A DNA stretch of 64,000 nucleotides from Lactuca virosa. Lineage: Eukaryota; Streptophyta; Magnoliopsida; Asterales; Asteraceae. The stretch spans positions 120,335,594-120,399,593 of the forward strand of contig CAKMRJ010005634.1 in NCBI GenBank assembly GCA_928212115.1, read 5' to 3'. Under the pieces are notes generated by a model. It saw only the letters and a list, made by a program, of their open reading frames with translations. It made no database searches and had not been told where the DNA came from. The position numbers were made by a program, and so were the translations under genes. Shown here in pieces: positions 44,535 to 56,018 of the stretch (the stretch's first letter is position 1; each line of letters begins with the position of its first letter).

Positions 44535-46205
44535 GTGATGGTATCATCACGATGTGGAAAATTGGTTTGGAATCACGAATCTTAAATGGGTGCCACGATG
44601 TGGCATTAAGTTGGCTACGACGTAAAGGGCCTTGAGCCTTATTTAAAGGAAGTAAAGGCTAGGTTTTCCTTCACCCTTGGCCTCTATCATCTTCAAACGA
44701 CTTATCTAAACCCTAGTTCTTCGGGAAGATTTTGTGCTCATTTTGCAAGTTCTTGGTGGTTTTAAAGAAAGAAGAAGAAGAGTTGGTGCCTTGATTCAAC
44801 AAACAAACCGTTCCTTCATTTGTGTGCATATTTTGGACTCTTTGTAAGTCCTCAAGCTTCCATTTTTTAATTCCTTTCTTCTTAGATCTGGGATTTATGT
44901 CATATTATGGTCCCTTTGATGTGGTTGTTATGGGTTGAAGAGATAAAGTTTTCAACTTTATGGTTTCTATAAGTCCCAAGAGCATTATATCTTATAGATC
45001 TAGGAAGTGCTGGTGATTTGGAAACCGTGCTTGAATTCTAGGTTATATTCAATCTTTTTACCTAAGTTTGGGAAAGGACATGCATGATGTATGCATGTCC
45101 AAAAAGTTTGCATTTTTAGGGATCATTAGGGTCCCTAAAGTGCTTGTGGAATTTTTGGACTAAAGACTTCATGGATTAAGTACTTAATGGTTTAATCTGG
45201 TTCATTAAGTTGACTTTTGGACCTTAGAATTATCTAGGCTTAGAGGGATGTTTGAAGGGATAAAGTTGGAAAATTTATCCATGAAGATCATGGGAAGAAT
45301 CGGATCTGAGGTTTGGAGCTCATAGGGTTGGTGGATTATGGCTTAATCCATTAATTTGTCTGACCCAGCTTCCACATCGTGGCGACTGGTTGCCATGACG
45401 TGGTAGCTAGAGAAACCGCATGACTATTTTGTCCTTAGACGTAGCCAATAGGAGGCCACGACATGGCGACCCTGTGAAGTCAACTTTGGACAGTTAACTT
45501 TGACCATGGACTTTGGGTTTTGACTCTGATTTAGGTTGAAATTTGGTCCAAATGACTAGTTTTGAAGGTTGGCCTAAGGTGGGACCTTGTTTGATTGATT
45601 AGGTGTGTTGTAGTGATGTCTGCGTGGCAGTGAGCAGTGTTGTTAGCTGATTTCATGAGACATGTGAGTCTTCTCACTATACTGTGTATGATGGTAGCTG
45701 TCTTCGTGACTCTTGCATATGTATGTTGGGTTGGGCCTATTTAGATGTATGTTGGGTTGGACCTATTTGTTATATGTTGGGTTGGGCTCGTTTATTAAAT
45801 GTTGGGTTTGGCATATTTGTTATATGTTGGGTTGGGCCCATTTATTATATGTTGGGCTGGTCTAATTGATTATATGTTGGGTTGGGCCTATTTAATATAT
45901 GCTGGGCTGGGCCCATTTACAAGTTGGTTGGGCCCATTGGGCCCATTTATATGTTGGGTTGTGGTATTTTGGGGAACTCACTAAGCTTCATGCTTATGAT
46001 TTTGTGGTTTAACATTTTTAGGTAATTCTAGTTTTAAAGGGAAGGGCCCGGCTTGTGTGCATAGCACCCTTATGATTTCCGCATCGATGATTATTTACTC
46101 TGACGATTTTGATACATTCGTACTATGACGGGTTTCGAAACATATGATTTATAGATTTGATTTTTTTTTAAATGAAAATTTGATCAGTATTTTTGGGACG
46201 TTACA
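44535..46205 (+). repeat. RLG-2 3' LTR, main part
   Basis: It continues the LTR begun at 35323. TATTTAAA lies at 44640-44647. A minisatellite of about nine 25-27-bp units (ATGTTGGGTTGGGCC..TTTAT) lies at 45723-45960. Candidate splice signals are GTGAGT at 45664 and TTTTTAG ending 46021. It ends GGGACGTTACA. Confidence 0.9.
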
Positions 46206-46905
46206 TGGAATATTTTCACAATTGGCTCCTCCAAGAATACTACAACTTAATGGTGTTGCTAAAAGTAGAAATCAAACTTTGTTAGACGTGGTTCGATCTA
46301 TGATGAGTTGGGCTTCATTGCCAATCACGTTTTGGGGTTATGCACTTTAAAGAACTGTCTATATCTTAAACTTTGTTCCAACTAAGAAGGTTTCAAAGAC
46401 ACCTCGTGACATGTGGACAACAAAAGTTCCTTCACTTTATCACATCAACGTCTGGGGTTGTGAGGTTTTCGAACGACATGAAACCCAAAATAAACTTGAA
46501 GCTAGATCTGAGAAGTGCCACTTTGTTGGTGATCCACAAAAGTGTTTTGAATATTTGTTTTACAGACCTAGTGAAAATGTGGTGTTTGTTGCTCGAAGAA
46601 GAGTGTTACTTGAGAGAAAACTTATATCTCAAGAATTCAGTGGGAGTCAAATTGACCTTGAAGAGTTCAAGAGCCAATAGAGAATAAACCTTTAGTTAGC
46701 ACTAACACTCAGCCAGAGGTCGAGCAACCTGTTGAGCCAAATGACATATCATTACCTCTTTGCAGATCCAGTAGAGTTAGCAACCCTGCCGAGTTTTATG
46801 GCTTCCATATAACGACGGATGGAAACATTTTTATTAGTGATAGGACACTAGTAAATTTGGATGATTCCGCTAACTACAATAATTTGATGGTGGGCCCTAC
46901 GTTTG
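46206..46905 (+). pseudogene. RLC-host copia piece 3: integrase end
   Basis: The integrase core resumes as GIFSQLAPPRILQLNGVAKS, so the catalytic Glu of the NGVAER motif is lost, and goes on to LDVVRSMMSWASLPITFWGYAL before TAA near 46350. The frame 46411-46680 covers VWGCEVF and the connection domain. It runs toward the RT start (about 46840-46905), where LTR-H is inserted. Confidence 0.87.
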
Positions 46906-48775
46906 TGATCGATGTCGTTATCTCAATAAAAAATAAACCAACTAACCTACGCAGATAGGGTAAGTCAGGTCGAATCCACGACGAGATCGTGGTAAAACTT
47001 TGTGTTATAGTAATCAATGAAAAAGAACTAATACTCACATTTATCACAAAAAGGATTTAAACACAGAATAAACCAATAGGCTTGGAAATTTGTAATTAAA
47101 ATGAAACTCTCAATGAGAAAAGTAAGGTACTCCCGGTTTAGTTGTCAAACAATTCAGATTCGCACATGTTCTTCCCTAAAATCCTAGTTCAATTACTTAG
47201 ATGTAATTGGGGTTTGTTATGTTGTAAAACATAGTTTTGAGTACACGATATGTTTATTCAACTAGTTGTCTTACTCCTTATGTCTAATTAGATTAGGAAC
47301 AATTAGTGAATTTGCAATAAAGTGTCTTGCAAATACCTATTACTATATTAAGCATTCAATATCGCAAGTAGGAATAATACATGTTGATTCAACCAAGTGT
47401 CTTTGTTCCTAAACTACTTGAACTTGGAACAATTGGTGAATTGACAATGTACTATTTTAGTTATGAAATCAAACAAGTTCATACAACCCAATTCCAATTA
47501 TTATCAACAGGAGATTATCATATAAACACAAAATAACAATTGAAATTAACTAGAACTAAGTAATAATCAAGTGTGTTCATCCAAAAGTCATAAACATCCC
47601 CGAAAGTAACCTAATGATCTAGCCTTGCATTGAATTCATAAAAACATTAAGTTGGATAAAATGATTAAAATGCATAGTAAAATTCATAAACAAACATAAA
47701 ATCATCCAAAAATTGTAGTCTAATGATTATCAAAATACGAAATAAATATACATTGGAGAAGAAGTAATCATTTATCAAAATTACCGGAATTAATGAGAAT
47801 CACCGGTTGAATGATCTTCCAATGTTGCTTGATGATGAATTGAATGAGATATCACCTCGAATATGGATTGAAATGGAATGAAATTGCATTTTTGAATGAT
47901 TCTAAGGGTTTAAAAGCCTCAAAAACGCAGGTAAGAGCTCTGATTTTTAGAAGTGGGCACCCTAAAAATGGATGCATAGGTCCCTATTTATATTGTGTGG
48001 AAGAAATAACAACAATTTGCTGATGTGGGACGTTTGACGTCCTAGGGGACGTCTTAAAAGTTGTGTATAACGCCTATGATTTCTTTGTACATCTTTGCAT
48101 ACTATCTGTCGTCCTTGAAATAAACTGGAAAATGGTCTAAAATGGTCGGCGTCCTAGGAGACGTCTTAGACGTTGCGTATGACGTCGTTCACAAATCCGA
48201 GCTCCTTACGTAACACGCCATTCCAACACGAGATGCCTCTAAAATTCATTCACATCTTAGGGGACGTCTTGGATGCCGGGTAGGACGTCGATGGAGTTTC
48301 ATCCTTTTCTCTGCTCCGTACTTTGCCCAGACATTGACCTATTTGACCTTGGCATCGTACTGGGCGTCATAGACGCCTGGTCCGCGTTCTTCGTCTTCCG
48401 GACACGTTTTGGTGATGAAAACTACGGAATCAGCAAAAAAAAAACAAAACACGAAAGTTTTGGGAAATTGTCTCTTGTTTCCGAAACATCTTGAATCACG
48501 TCAATCGGAGCTCTAGAGCTTCAGATATGACCAAAACAGTGAAGAGTAGTCAATTTTCCCACCAACCTTTTTCTTCATTAATTTGGCAATTCTTCTCCCA
48601 TGTTTGTTAGCTTCCTTTGGCGCGTTTTTCTTGCAGGTTCCACCCACTTTTAGTCATATATGATTACCTGCACGTAATGTTCAACATTCCATCAAATTAG
48701 TGTCATTCTTGGGTAATCACATGTCAATTCAACATATTTAGTACAATTTATTGTGCTATAAATATAGAACGATCA
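46906..48775. mobile_element. LTR-H: 1.87-kb solo LTR-like insertion
   Basis: The ends are TGATCG...CGATCA, a 6-bp inverted repeat. The flanks are GTTTG (46901-46905) and GGTTG (48776-48780), a 4/5 match, and removal restores copia RT homology. No primer site, second LTR or coding domain is seen. GACGTC-centred repeats fill 48025-48385. The superfamily and strand are uncertain. Confidence 0.7.
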
Positions 48776-49436
48776 GGTTGCCCAGTGGAAATAGGAAATG
48801 GATAGCAAAATTTAATCAATGATGGATAACCAAGTTTGGAATTTGGTTGATCCTACACCTGGTCTTAAAATAGGTTCAAGAAGAAGACCTACATGGATGG
48901 GAATGTACTCTCATTCAAGTGTAGGTTGGTGGCAAAATCTTTCACTCAGACTCAAGGAGTTGATTATGAGGAAACGTTTTCATCAGTAGCTAAGATAAAG
49001 TCTATTAGGATACTCCTTGCCATAGCTGCCTTTTATGACTATGCGGTATGGAAAATAGATGTTATATGAATCATGTCATCAACTGAAGTATTGAAAAGAT
49101 TCAATATGGAGAATTCCAAGAAAAGAAGTGCTCCTATGAATCATGTCATCAACTGAGTAAGTCTCAATTTCCTATTTCTAGTGATGAACATGAGAAATTG
49201 AGTCAAATCTCATATGCTTCATATATCGGATCGATCATGTATGCTATGACAAGTACTTGTGCTGATGTATCGTATGCTTTGAGCATGGTAAGTAGGTATC
49301 AAGAAAATCCAAGACTTAGTCATTAGACTGTTGTCAAGAACATTCTGAAGTATTTGAAAAATTCTAAAGACATGTTGTCTGTATATGGTGGCGAACAAGC
49401 ACTGGTTGTGAAGGGATATCATGATGCAAGTTTCCA

Positions 49437-49440
<4 letters not shown>
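48776..49440 (+). pseudogene. RLC-host copia piece 4: RT and RNase H remnants
   Basis: This matches RLC-3 RT: NQVWNLVDP-like sequence near 48825-48850, then the stretch to about 49064, where an internal deletion of roughly 0.4 kb removes the YVDD region. After it come LKRFNMENSKK and IGSIMYAMTSTCADVSYALSMVSRYQ. The RNase H start (GYHDASFQT) runs into (TA)n at 49441. The deletion carries a 21-bp templated filler. Confidence 0.85.

Positions 49441-49493
<53 letters not shown>
49441..49493. repeat. (TA)n microsatellite
   Basis: About 26 TA units replace copia RNase H sequence after ASFQT. Homology is not clear beyond it. Confidence 0.95.
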
Positions 49494-49496
<3 letters not shown>

Positions 49497-50617
49497 TCAA
49501 AGTAATAGTCATTGGACTGTTGACAACTATTTTGATGCTCATTTGACATTCAATTATCTATGTGACATACATGTTGGCATGTACTTGTGAGGCCAAGTAA
49601 AACTATGATTTTGTTTTAAATTTAAATTTTATTATTTGCTTAGTAAGATTTGTTTGTAATACCATTGTAGATATTTATCGATTTCAACTGTCCTGAATGA
49701 TGAAGGACAAGACTATCTCTCCTCTGCAACAGACAACTCCGGTTTTGAAGAGGAATTGAAACAAAAAAATTAACATGTATTGCTCCGATAACGAACATTT
49801 CTTATTTATCAAAAATCAAAATCATTGTACAAGCCCAAATAAACAAACAAACAAATAAATAAAAGATATGAACGAAGATGTTTACGATATGAAAAATCTA
49901 AACTAAAATCGAAATTTGATCAACGAGATATTCCAAAAATAATGAAAAGACAAAATGAAAATCAACGATTCTCGAATCGTGTCTTCTATTTAGTAACATG
50001 GGCTTGAGTATGCCGATTGAAATATTGTCTAATTAAGGTATAATGGGTTACTAAATTTAAGGTAGTGGTCTTGGTTCTTTTGCCCGCATCTATTTGATTG
50101 GACTCATTAAAAAGATAAATACGATATTTTATTTCTAAATTAAAAAATGGGATAGTAATATATTTTTTGATTTGTACACATTTGGTCATTGAGTTTTTTT
50201 TCGTCTATATTTGCTATTCAACTTGTTTAACTGTACACATTCAGTCCTTATGACCGACTACTCCAAATAGCCAAGAAAAATGACTTAATAGAGTAATATA
50301 TTTTTTCACTTTGTACACATTTAATCCTTAATACTTTTTTGCACATTTTGTCCTTAATTTTTTTGTTGCAAAATAAGTCCTTATTGTTTTTCCACACATT
50401 CATTATTTATGACCGGTTTTTTTTAGGTTTTTCTCACGATATCCTATGTGGGACAATCATTAATGAGGTGTTTGTGGTTGTTGATGCTTATGGCCACCGC
50501 AACCTCAACGACTTAATTGCTTAGATCTTGTGTTTTGTTTATGTCCTTTGTTCTGAACGTCGTAACTTCTTCATACGATCCCAAATTTTAATGATCGTTA
50601 TATCAACATGTTCGTAT
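49494..50617. other. AT-rich stretch, no gene seen
   Basis: I see no copia or gypsy domain. 49494-49620 could be the decayed end of RLC-host. At 50170-50425 a short motif like TTTGTACACATT(T)(A/G)(G/A)TCCTTA recurs about five times in diverged form. The rest is not recognised. Confidence 0.5.
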
Positions 50618-50796
50618 TTAAGTCTACTACAATTTTTGTTTAGATTACTCCCGTTAAAATGTATATTTTTACTTATGATCTTTATATACATGCATTCTTT
50701 GTGAATGTATGTATGAACTTTTTTTTATAAAACCGTAAGTAAAAATATATTACTTTTTAACGGGAGTAATCTAAACGAAAATTGTAGTAGACTTAA
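50618..50796. repeat. Fold-back (MITE-like inverted repeat)
   Basis: The arms 50618-50676 and 50734-50796 are inverted copies, sharing AAGTCTACTACAATTTT and ATTACTCCCGTTAAAA. The loop also has a small inverted pair (ACATGCATTC and GAATGTATGT). The flanking TA on each side may be a 2-bp target duplication. No transposase is present. Confidence 0.75.
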
Positions 50797-51828
50797 GTAC
50801 GGACGCGTGAGAAGGTTGGTTAAGAGGGTGGAGAATGTTGGGCGTATAAGCAGGTACGCTGCACGTACAAGCCCTTAAGCGAGTACGCTGAGCGTACGAG
50901 CTGAGTACGCCCTGCATACTCGGAAGTAGGTTTCGCACATGTGCGCTTCTTGGTATTGGGAGATGTTGGGCTTTTGATGTCTTAGGCCTTTTTGGGCCAT
51001 GACAATTCTCTTGTTGGGCTGTTGATATTTTATTTGACTCTTTGGTTGAAGGCCTATGAAGGGGGTTTGGGCCTAATTTGGAAAATTGGGCCATATTTGG
51101 CCCTTGGATGATTATTTTGGAATTTGTTCTTTTTGGACATTAGGATTGGGCTTTGACCTTGGGCCAAGTTAAGGAAGGGTAAAAAGGTCTTTTACCCTAG
51201 TTTGGACTCTTAGTGTGAGTCGGGATCCAATTATTAATTGGATGTTATTTTGTGGTAGCGCAAGGATTTAAGCGGGCCAGCAGCCAAAGATTTTTTAGTG
51301 AGATTGAGCAGTATGAGGTGAGTTTCCTCATCATGTTTAGCGGGTCTAAGGCACAAATGTTGGCCCATCATCAGTTATTGTAGGATACTATATGTCCGTG
51401 TGACTCTTGTATATGTATATGCTTATATGTTTTGTAAGTTGGGCGGGGCCCGTTAAGTGAGTTTGGCTGGGGCCCGTTATACTCAGTGGGCGAGGCCCGA
51501 TATGCGAGTTTAGGTGGGGACCGTTATACTCATCGGGCAGGGCCCGTTATACGAGTGTGGGCAGGGACCATCATGTGTTTCTTTATGTGTGGTATGTGGT
51601 ATTTTTTGGGAACTCACTAAACTTTGTGCTTACGGTTTTTAGTTTATGTTTCATGTACTTTAGGATTAAAAGGGAAGAGTCTGAGATGATTGCAGAGCAC
51701 ATACCACCTTTTTCCGCATTTTGAGATTTACTCTGATATGTTTTGATGTAGTGACATACTTTGATCCTTTGGGGTTGCATGACAATGTTTGGCTTAATGT
51801 TTTTATTAAATCTAAAATGAAAGTCTCG
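50797..51828 (+). repeat. LTR-I: truncated gypsy LTR
   Basis: It shares with the RLG LTRs the GAG|GTGAGT site (51315-51323), the GGGAACTCACTAAAC box (51608-51622), a minisatellite of GGG(C/A)GGGGCCCGTTAT-type units at 51441-51572 and GTACGC palindromes at 50850-50925. Its start is lost at the fold-back and its end is fused to RLC-4. Confidence 0.8.
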
Positions 51829-52586
51829 CAACCCCAAACCTTGATGTGGTCTAGCGAGGGAACCTTCCCTGTCCACATCTCGTGAGGTGTTTTGGAAACC
51901 TTTTTAGTTGGGACTAGATTAAGGATATGGGCGACAGTCTCTAAGGCATATCCCCAGAATGAGATAGGTAACGAAGCTCGACTCATCATGGAACGAACCA
52001 TGTCCAGTAAGGTTTGATTGCGCCTATCAACCACACCATTAAGCCGTAGTGTCCTAGGTGGCGTCAATTGTGAAACAATTCCACATTCCTTAAGATAGTC
52101 GTGGAACTCGATACTAAGATACTCTCCTCCTCGATTGGATCGGAGCATCTTTATCTTCCTGCCCAACTGATTCTCCACTTCTTGTTTAAACTCTTTGAAC
52201 TTTTCAAAGGTTTCTGACTTATGCTTGATTAAGTAGACATACCAATATATACTATAATCATCAGTAAAAGTCACATGGAAGCGGTTAGCATCCCTTGTGG
52301 CGGTTCTGAAGGGTCCACACACATCGGTGTGTATGAGATCCAACATACCCTCACCCCTTGCACAAGTGCCAGTGAAGGGTGACTTGGTCATCTTTCCAAG
52401 AAAACAAGATTCACAAGTGTCATCCGACTTTAAATCAAATGACTCCAAGACTCCATCCTTTTGGAGTTGGGCTATGCGCTTCTTGTTAACATGTCGAAGA
52501 CGACAATCCCATAAGAATGCTTTATCCAAATCATTGGATGAATCAATATGCAACATATTATTTCCTAAGTTATCTACAACCATCAC
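51829..52586 (-). pseudogene. RLC-4 GAG-pre-integrase and integrase, truncated
   Basis: The open minus-strand frame from 52586 contains CESCFLGKM, HTDVCGPFRTA with the first catalytic Asp, then RSNRGGEYLS, in which the second Asp is Asn, and NGVVDRRNQTLLDMVRSMM, in which the catalytic Glu is Asp. It is therefore inactive. Homology stops at VWGCETF near 51829; the remaining codons to 51666 are antisense LTR-I sequence. Confidence 0.9.
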
Positions 52587-53880
52587 AGTTTCATATATGC
52601 CATTGCAAGGTAATGCTTAAAAATAAAATATACCATTAAAATAAGCATTTATTTTACCAACTTCATTATTGAAAGAAAAGGTAAAATCTTCTTCATACAA
52701 ACTATGAAAAGAAATAATATTTCTCATCATATCAGACGAGTAGCAACAATTCTTCAAAACTAATTTTAAACCATTACTAAGCAATAAAGAATAAACTCCA
52801 ATCTTGGTGATATGCGACTTTCCCCTATTCCCCATGATTAAGTTCATCTCCCGTGCTCACATCCCTACTTCTTTTTAGACCCTGCAAATCAGAACAAATG
52901 TGTAAAACCACATCCTTTATCAAGGACCCAAGAATTAGCATTTGATGAGTTATTAGACAGAATAGTATAAATACCTGCGAAGGAGGGTTTGATCTTCCCA
53001 TCCTTTATGTCCTGCAAGTATTTGGGGCAGCTTCGCTACCAGTGCCCTTTATCATGACAATGGAAGCACTCGGCTTCCTTTGGATTGGAAGAGGGTGTGA
53101 CAGAACCAACTTTGGTCCTACTAGAAGAGGATCCTACATGGGACTTTCCCTTGTGACTCTTGGAAGGAGTCTTCCTCTTCTTTCCCTTTCCATGTCCAAT
53201 TGCCAGGAAAGGGGCAGTAGTTGTAGGAGTAGAAACAATAGATTTTCCTTTAAGTCTACTTTCAGCAGTCCTTAAAAGACCTTGAAGCTTTCTTAGAGTC
53301 ACCTCCTCCTTGTTCATATGATAAGTCATACAAAACTGGTCATAACAAGGAGGTAAAGAGTGTAGGATAATGTCAATTGCCAATTCTTCATCGCAATTGA
53401 CATTCAGCTTTAGCAAGCGGTCCACAAACTTTTGCATCTTTTGAAAGTGGTCCGTGATAGACTCTCCATCTTTCATTATGGTAGTAATCATGGAGGCTAT
53501 GATTTCATACCTCTCCTACCGAGCACTTTGATGGTACCTTTCCATCAAATCTTGGTGCATTTCATCAGGCCAAAAATCCTCATAGGACTTCTGAAGCTCA
53601 GCAGTCATGATAGCAATCATAATACACGACACCTTTGTCGCGTCCCTCTTATGGGTCTGGAACACAACAATCTGTTCGGGAGTAGCGGTAGATTAATCAA
53701 TCTCCTTACGCTCTTTATCTAGGACATATTCTTTGTCCTCATAGCGAATAGCCATTCAGATGTTTCGAATCCAATCATCGAAGATGACCCTCCCACATAG
53801 GTTCATGAGGGAGAAAGAGCCAGAAGCAGTTCAGTTTGAAGCAGTGGTTGAAGATATCTGAAAAGAAAGACAAAGTTTAG
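52587..53880 (-). pseudogene. RLC-4 gag and protease, broken
   Basis: The gag frame 53491-53036 (DGESITDHFQKM, YDQFCMTYHMNKEEVT) runs into a zinc knuckle ending CHDKGHW plus stop. The N-terminal part lies in other frames up to about 53840. The protease motif reads D-K-G instead of D-T-G near 52912. The frame 52847-52617 carries the segment before GAG-pre-integrase (GVYSLLLSNGLK, NIISFHSLY). Confidence 0.87.
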
Positions 53881-55257
53881 ATTAGATAAGGATCCTTAAT
53901 ATAACACCCAAAAAGAGATATCAAGGCTAGGACCCAAAATAATATTTTACAATTCGGAAGAGGGATGCCGTAATCCAATTGCAAAATATTTGAAGGTAGG
54001 TAAATGACGATTTACCAATTTCCACCATGAAAAATGAAATTGATTACTAAGTTTTAAATGAACTGAAATACCTATATTCTTTTAAGATTCATTGAACTTT
54101 TTCAATGGCATGTTTAAATCTCGATTATGCCCTTCAAGTTTGTGACTGGGATGTTGAGGATCACAAACAAGGTGTGAATAACCATGCAAATTAGCTTGGT
54201 ACATTAATGTTACCAAATCACCTAATCAATGTGCCGGTTAAACCACCCACGCTCCATTGATCCATGATTAACATCAAGCTACCCTTTTTCACACAATTGT
54301 CAGTCCCAAATTAGGTGTCGATTAACCACACCACACTCCACTAACGACTTAACACGGTGCAAGTGCAATTTCATGGAATAGCACCATTTTCACATTTTTC
54401 TAAAGTAGCTAAGATTGGAAATTTATAAAGGTAAGAGACTTGTTTATACACACATATATTACTATATATAATATATATATATATATATATTAAACTTTAA
54501 TATTATAAAGTATGGGTTGAATTTAAAATTTTAAAATTCTAGGGTTTGGAATTAAGTTTTCATTAATGTAACTTTTCAAGTTCCAAAACTTGAGTGCAAG
54601 TTTTGTAACTTGTCAAGACTTTTGAAATTCATAACTTATGAACTTTAATGGTGCATGAATGAGACCTTTCAAATTCCAAACTTGAGGACAAGTTATGAAA
54701 CCTTTCAAGACTCTTTGAATTCTATAACTTACATTAGTTAATGGTTTATAAATAAGACTTTTCATATTCCATAACTTGAGGACACGTTAGGAACTTTTTC
54801 AAGAACCACATATGATCAAATTAACTAGTCCAATTATGATATGATGATTATTTACCAATTTGATCTAATTGTTTCATATTCAAGATAGTTTCAAATATTA
54901 CACATAGTATTTCCCACAAAATCAAGTAGTTAGTAGTTATCTTAGAACTGACAACTTCATGTTTTGGATGGAGATAAACATTCCATACTTAATAAAATCA
55001 AATTTTATGAACCAACAGTTTTGGTAATGATCCTAGTCCAAAACAAGCCAAAAACTCGAAAAATCTGTCACCAGATGAGCCAACTTGTCGATCCAGGCTT
55101 TGGACTTGTCGAGTTCTTGGCAAAACTCATCCAACTCGACGAGTCCATATATGGACTCTTCGAGTTCATCAGACAGTGGCTAGAAAAATTATTTTTTAAC
55201 TTTGAAAAATCAACATTTGCATCAATATAATAGAAAACATCCTAGGTATGATACCAC
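53881..55257 (-). other. RLC-4 leader and primer site
   Basis: On the minus strand the pyrimidine run TTTCTTTTCAG precedes gag. Decayed twin hairpins lie at 54225-54261 (ATCAATG/CATTGAT) and about 54311-54345. The GTCAGTCTTACC block of RLC-2, RLC-3 and RLC-6 is absent. ACTCGACGAGT copies lie at 55085-55165. The primer site is changed (GTGGTATCATACC). Confidence 0.7.
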
Positions 55258-56018
55258 TGATGGCTTTTATTACTCTAACATTCTATGGTGCAAATACAAC
55301 CCTGATGCTTTGGATCTAAGTTTTCTCTAATTATACATGCAACATTTTTTTTTCCAAATCATAAAGCCTACACTAGCATGCAAGGGCAGCATTAAATCAT
55401 AAAAACGTTAGAAGATTACCTTGTGTAAGTAGCTTGCTTTTATTTGACCTTTAGGAGCTCCTAGCACCTCAAGTGTGATGCCTCAAATGTCTTATAACAA
55501 ACCAAGAACAAGAGAATGTTCTTGAGAGAGAAGCTTGGGAGCTCAAAATCGGCTAGCAACAACTTGTGTGATGAGTGTAACCGATTTTCGGGTTAGGGTT
55601 TCTTTTATAGCGTAGGATTACACCCCATGCAAACCTGATGAATCTTTCATATTACATAAGCTTTTCGGCTAAACCTTTCATGGACTTTCATGTATGTTTA
55701 GTCCAACCCTAGTGAATATGAGTCATGAGTCCAACTAGAAGAATTACTAAATTTACCTAATCAGTCACTGTAACTTTAATTAGTTTCTTTTGATCACTAA
55801 ATTAATCCAAATTAATTCTTGATCAATACTATAATAATTAAAAATTGATTCCTCAATTAAATCTATTATACTTATAATATATTAAAAAAACCATAAATAC
55901 CCTCTTTCTCACTATCCATCTATCAAATGTTCCAGTGTTACAACCCAAATGGGACCATGCTATCATCGGGTCAAGTACATACCAATTATAGTTATAGGCT
56001 TAGACACCTAATCCAACA
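55258..56018 (-). repeat. RLC-4 5' LTR (761 bp)
   Basis: On the minus strand it begins TGTTGGATTAGGTG at 56018 and ends GCCATCA at 55258. It is similar to 26876-27640 but clearly diverged. Confidence 0.9.

Larger units (their letters stand above)
51829..56018 (-). mobile_element. RLC-4: copia element, 3' half missing
   Basis: This minus-strand element has its 5' LTR at 55258-56018, a degenerate primer site at 55244-55257, leader, gag, protease and integrase, and stops in the integrase at about 51829, fused to LTR-I. RT, RNase H and the 3' LTR are absent. It is inserted in RLC-5 after the IWLKN codons. It is closest to RLC-3. Confidence 0.9.

Noticed and set aside
45684..45984. Two overlapping frames coding a Gly/Trp/Tyr-rich repeat protein
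   Set aside because: They are translations of the LTR minisatellite at 45723-45960; there is no start context or similarity to a protein family.
47000..48700. Possible host gene between the copia pieces
   Set aside because: No exon-like frame or domain is visible, and the block has LTR-type ends with a near-match target duplication.
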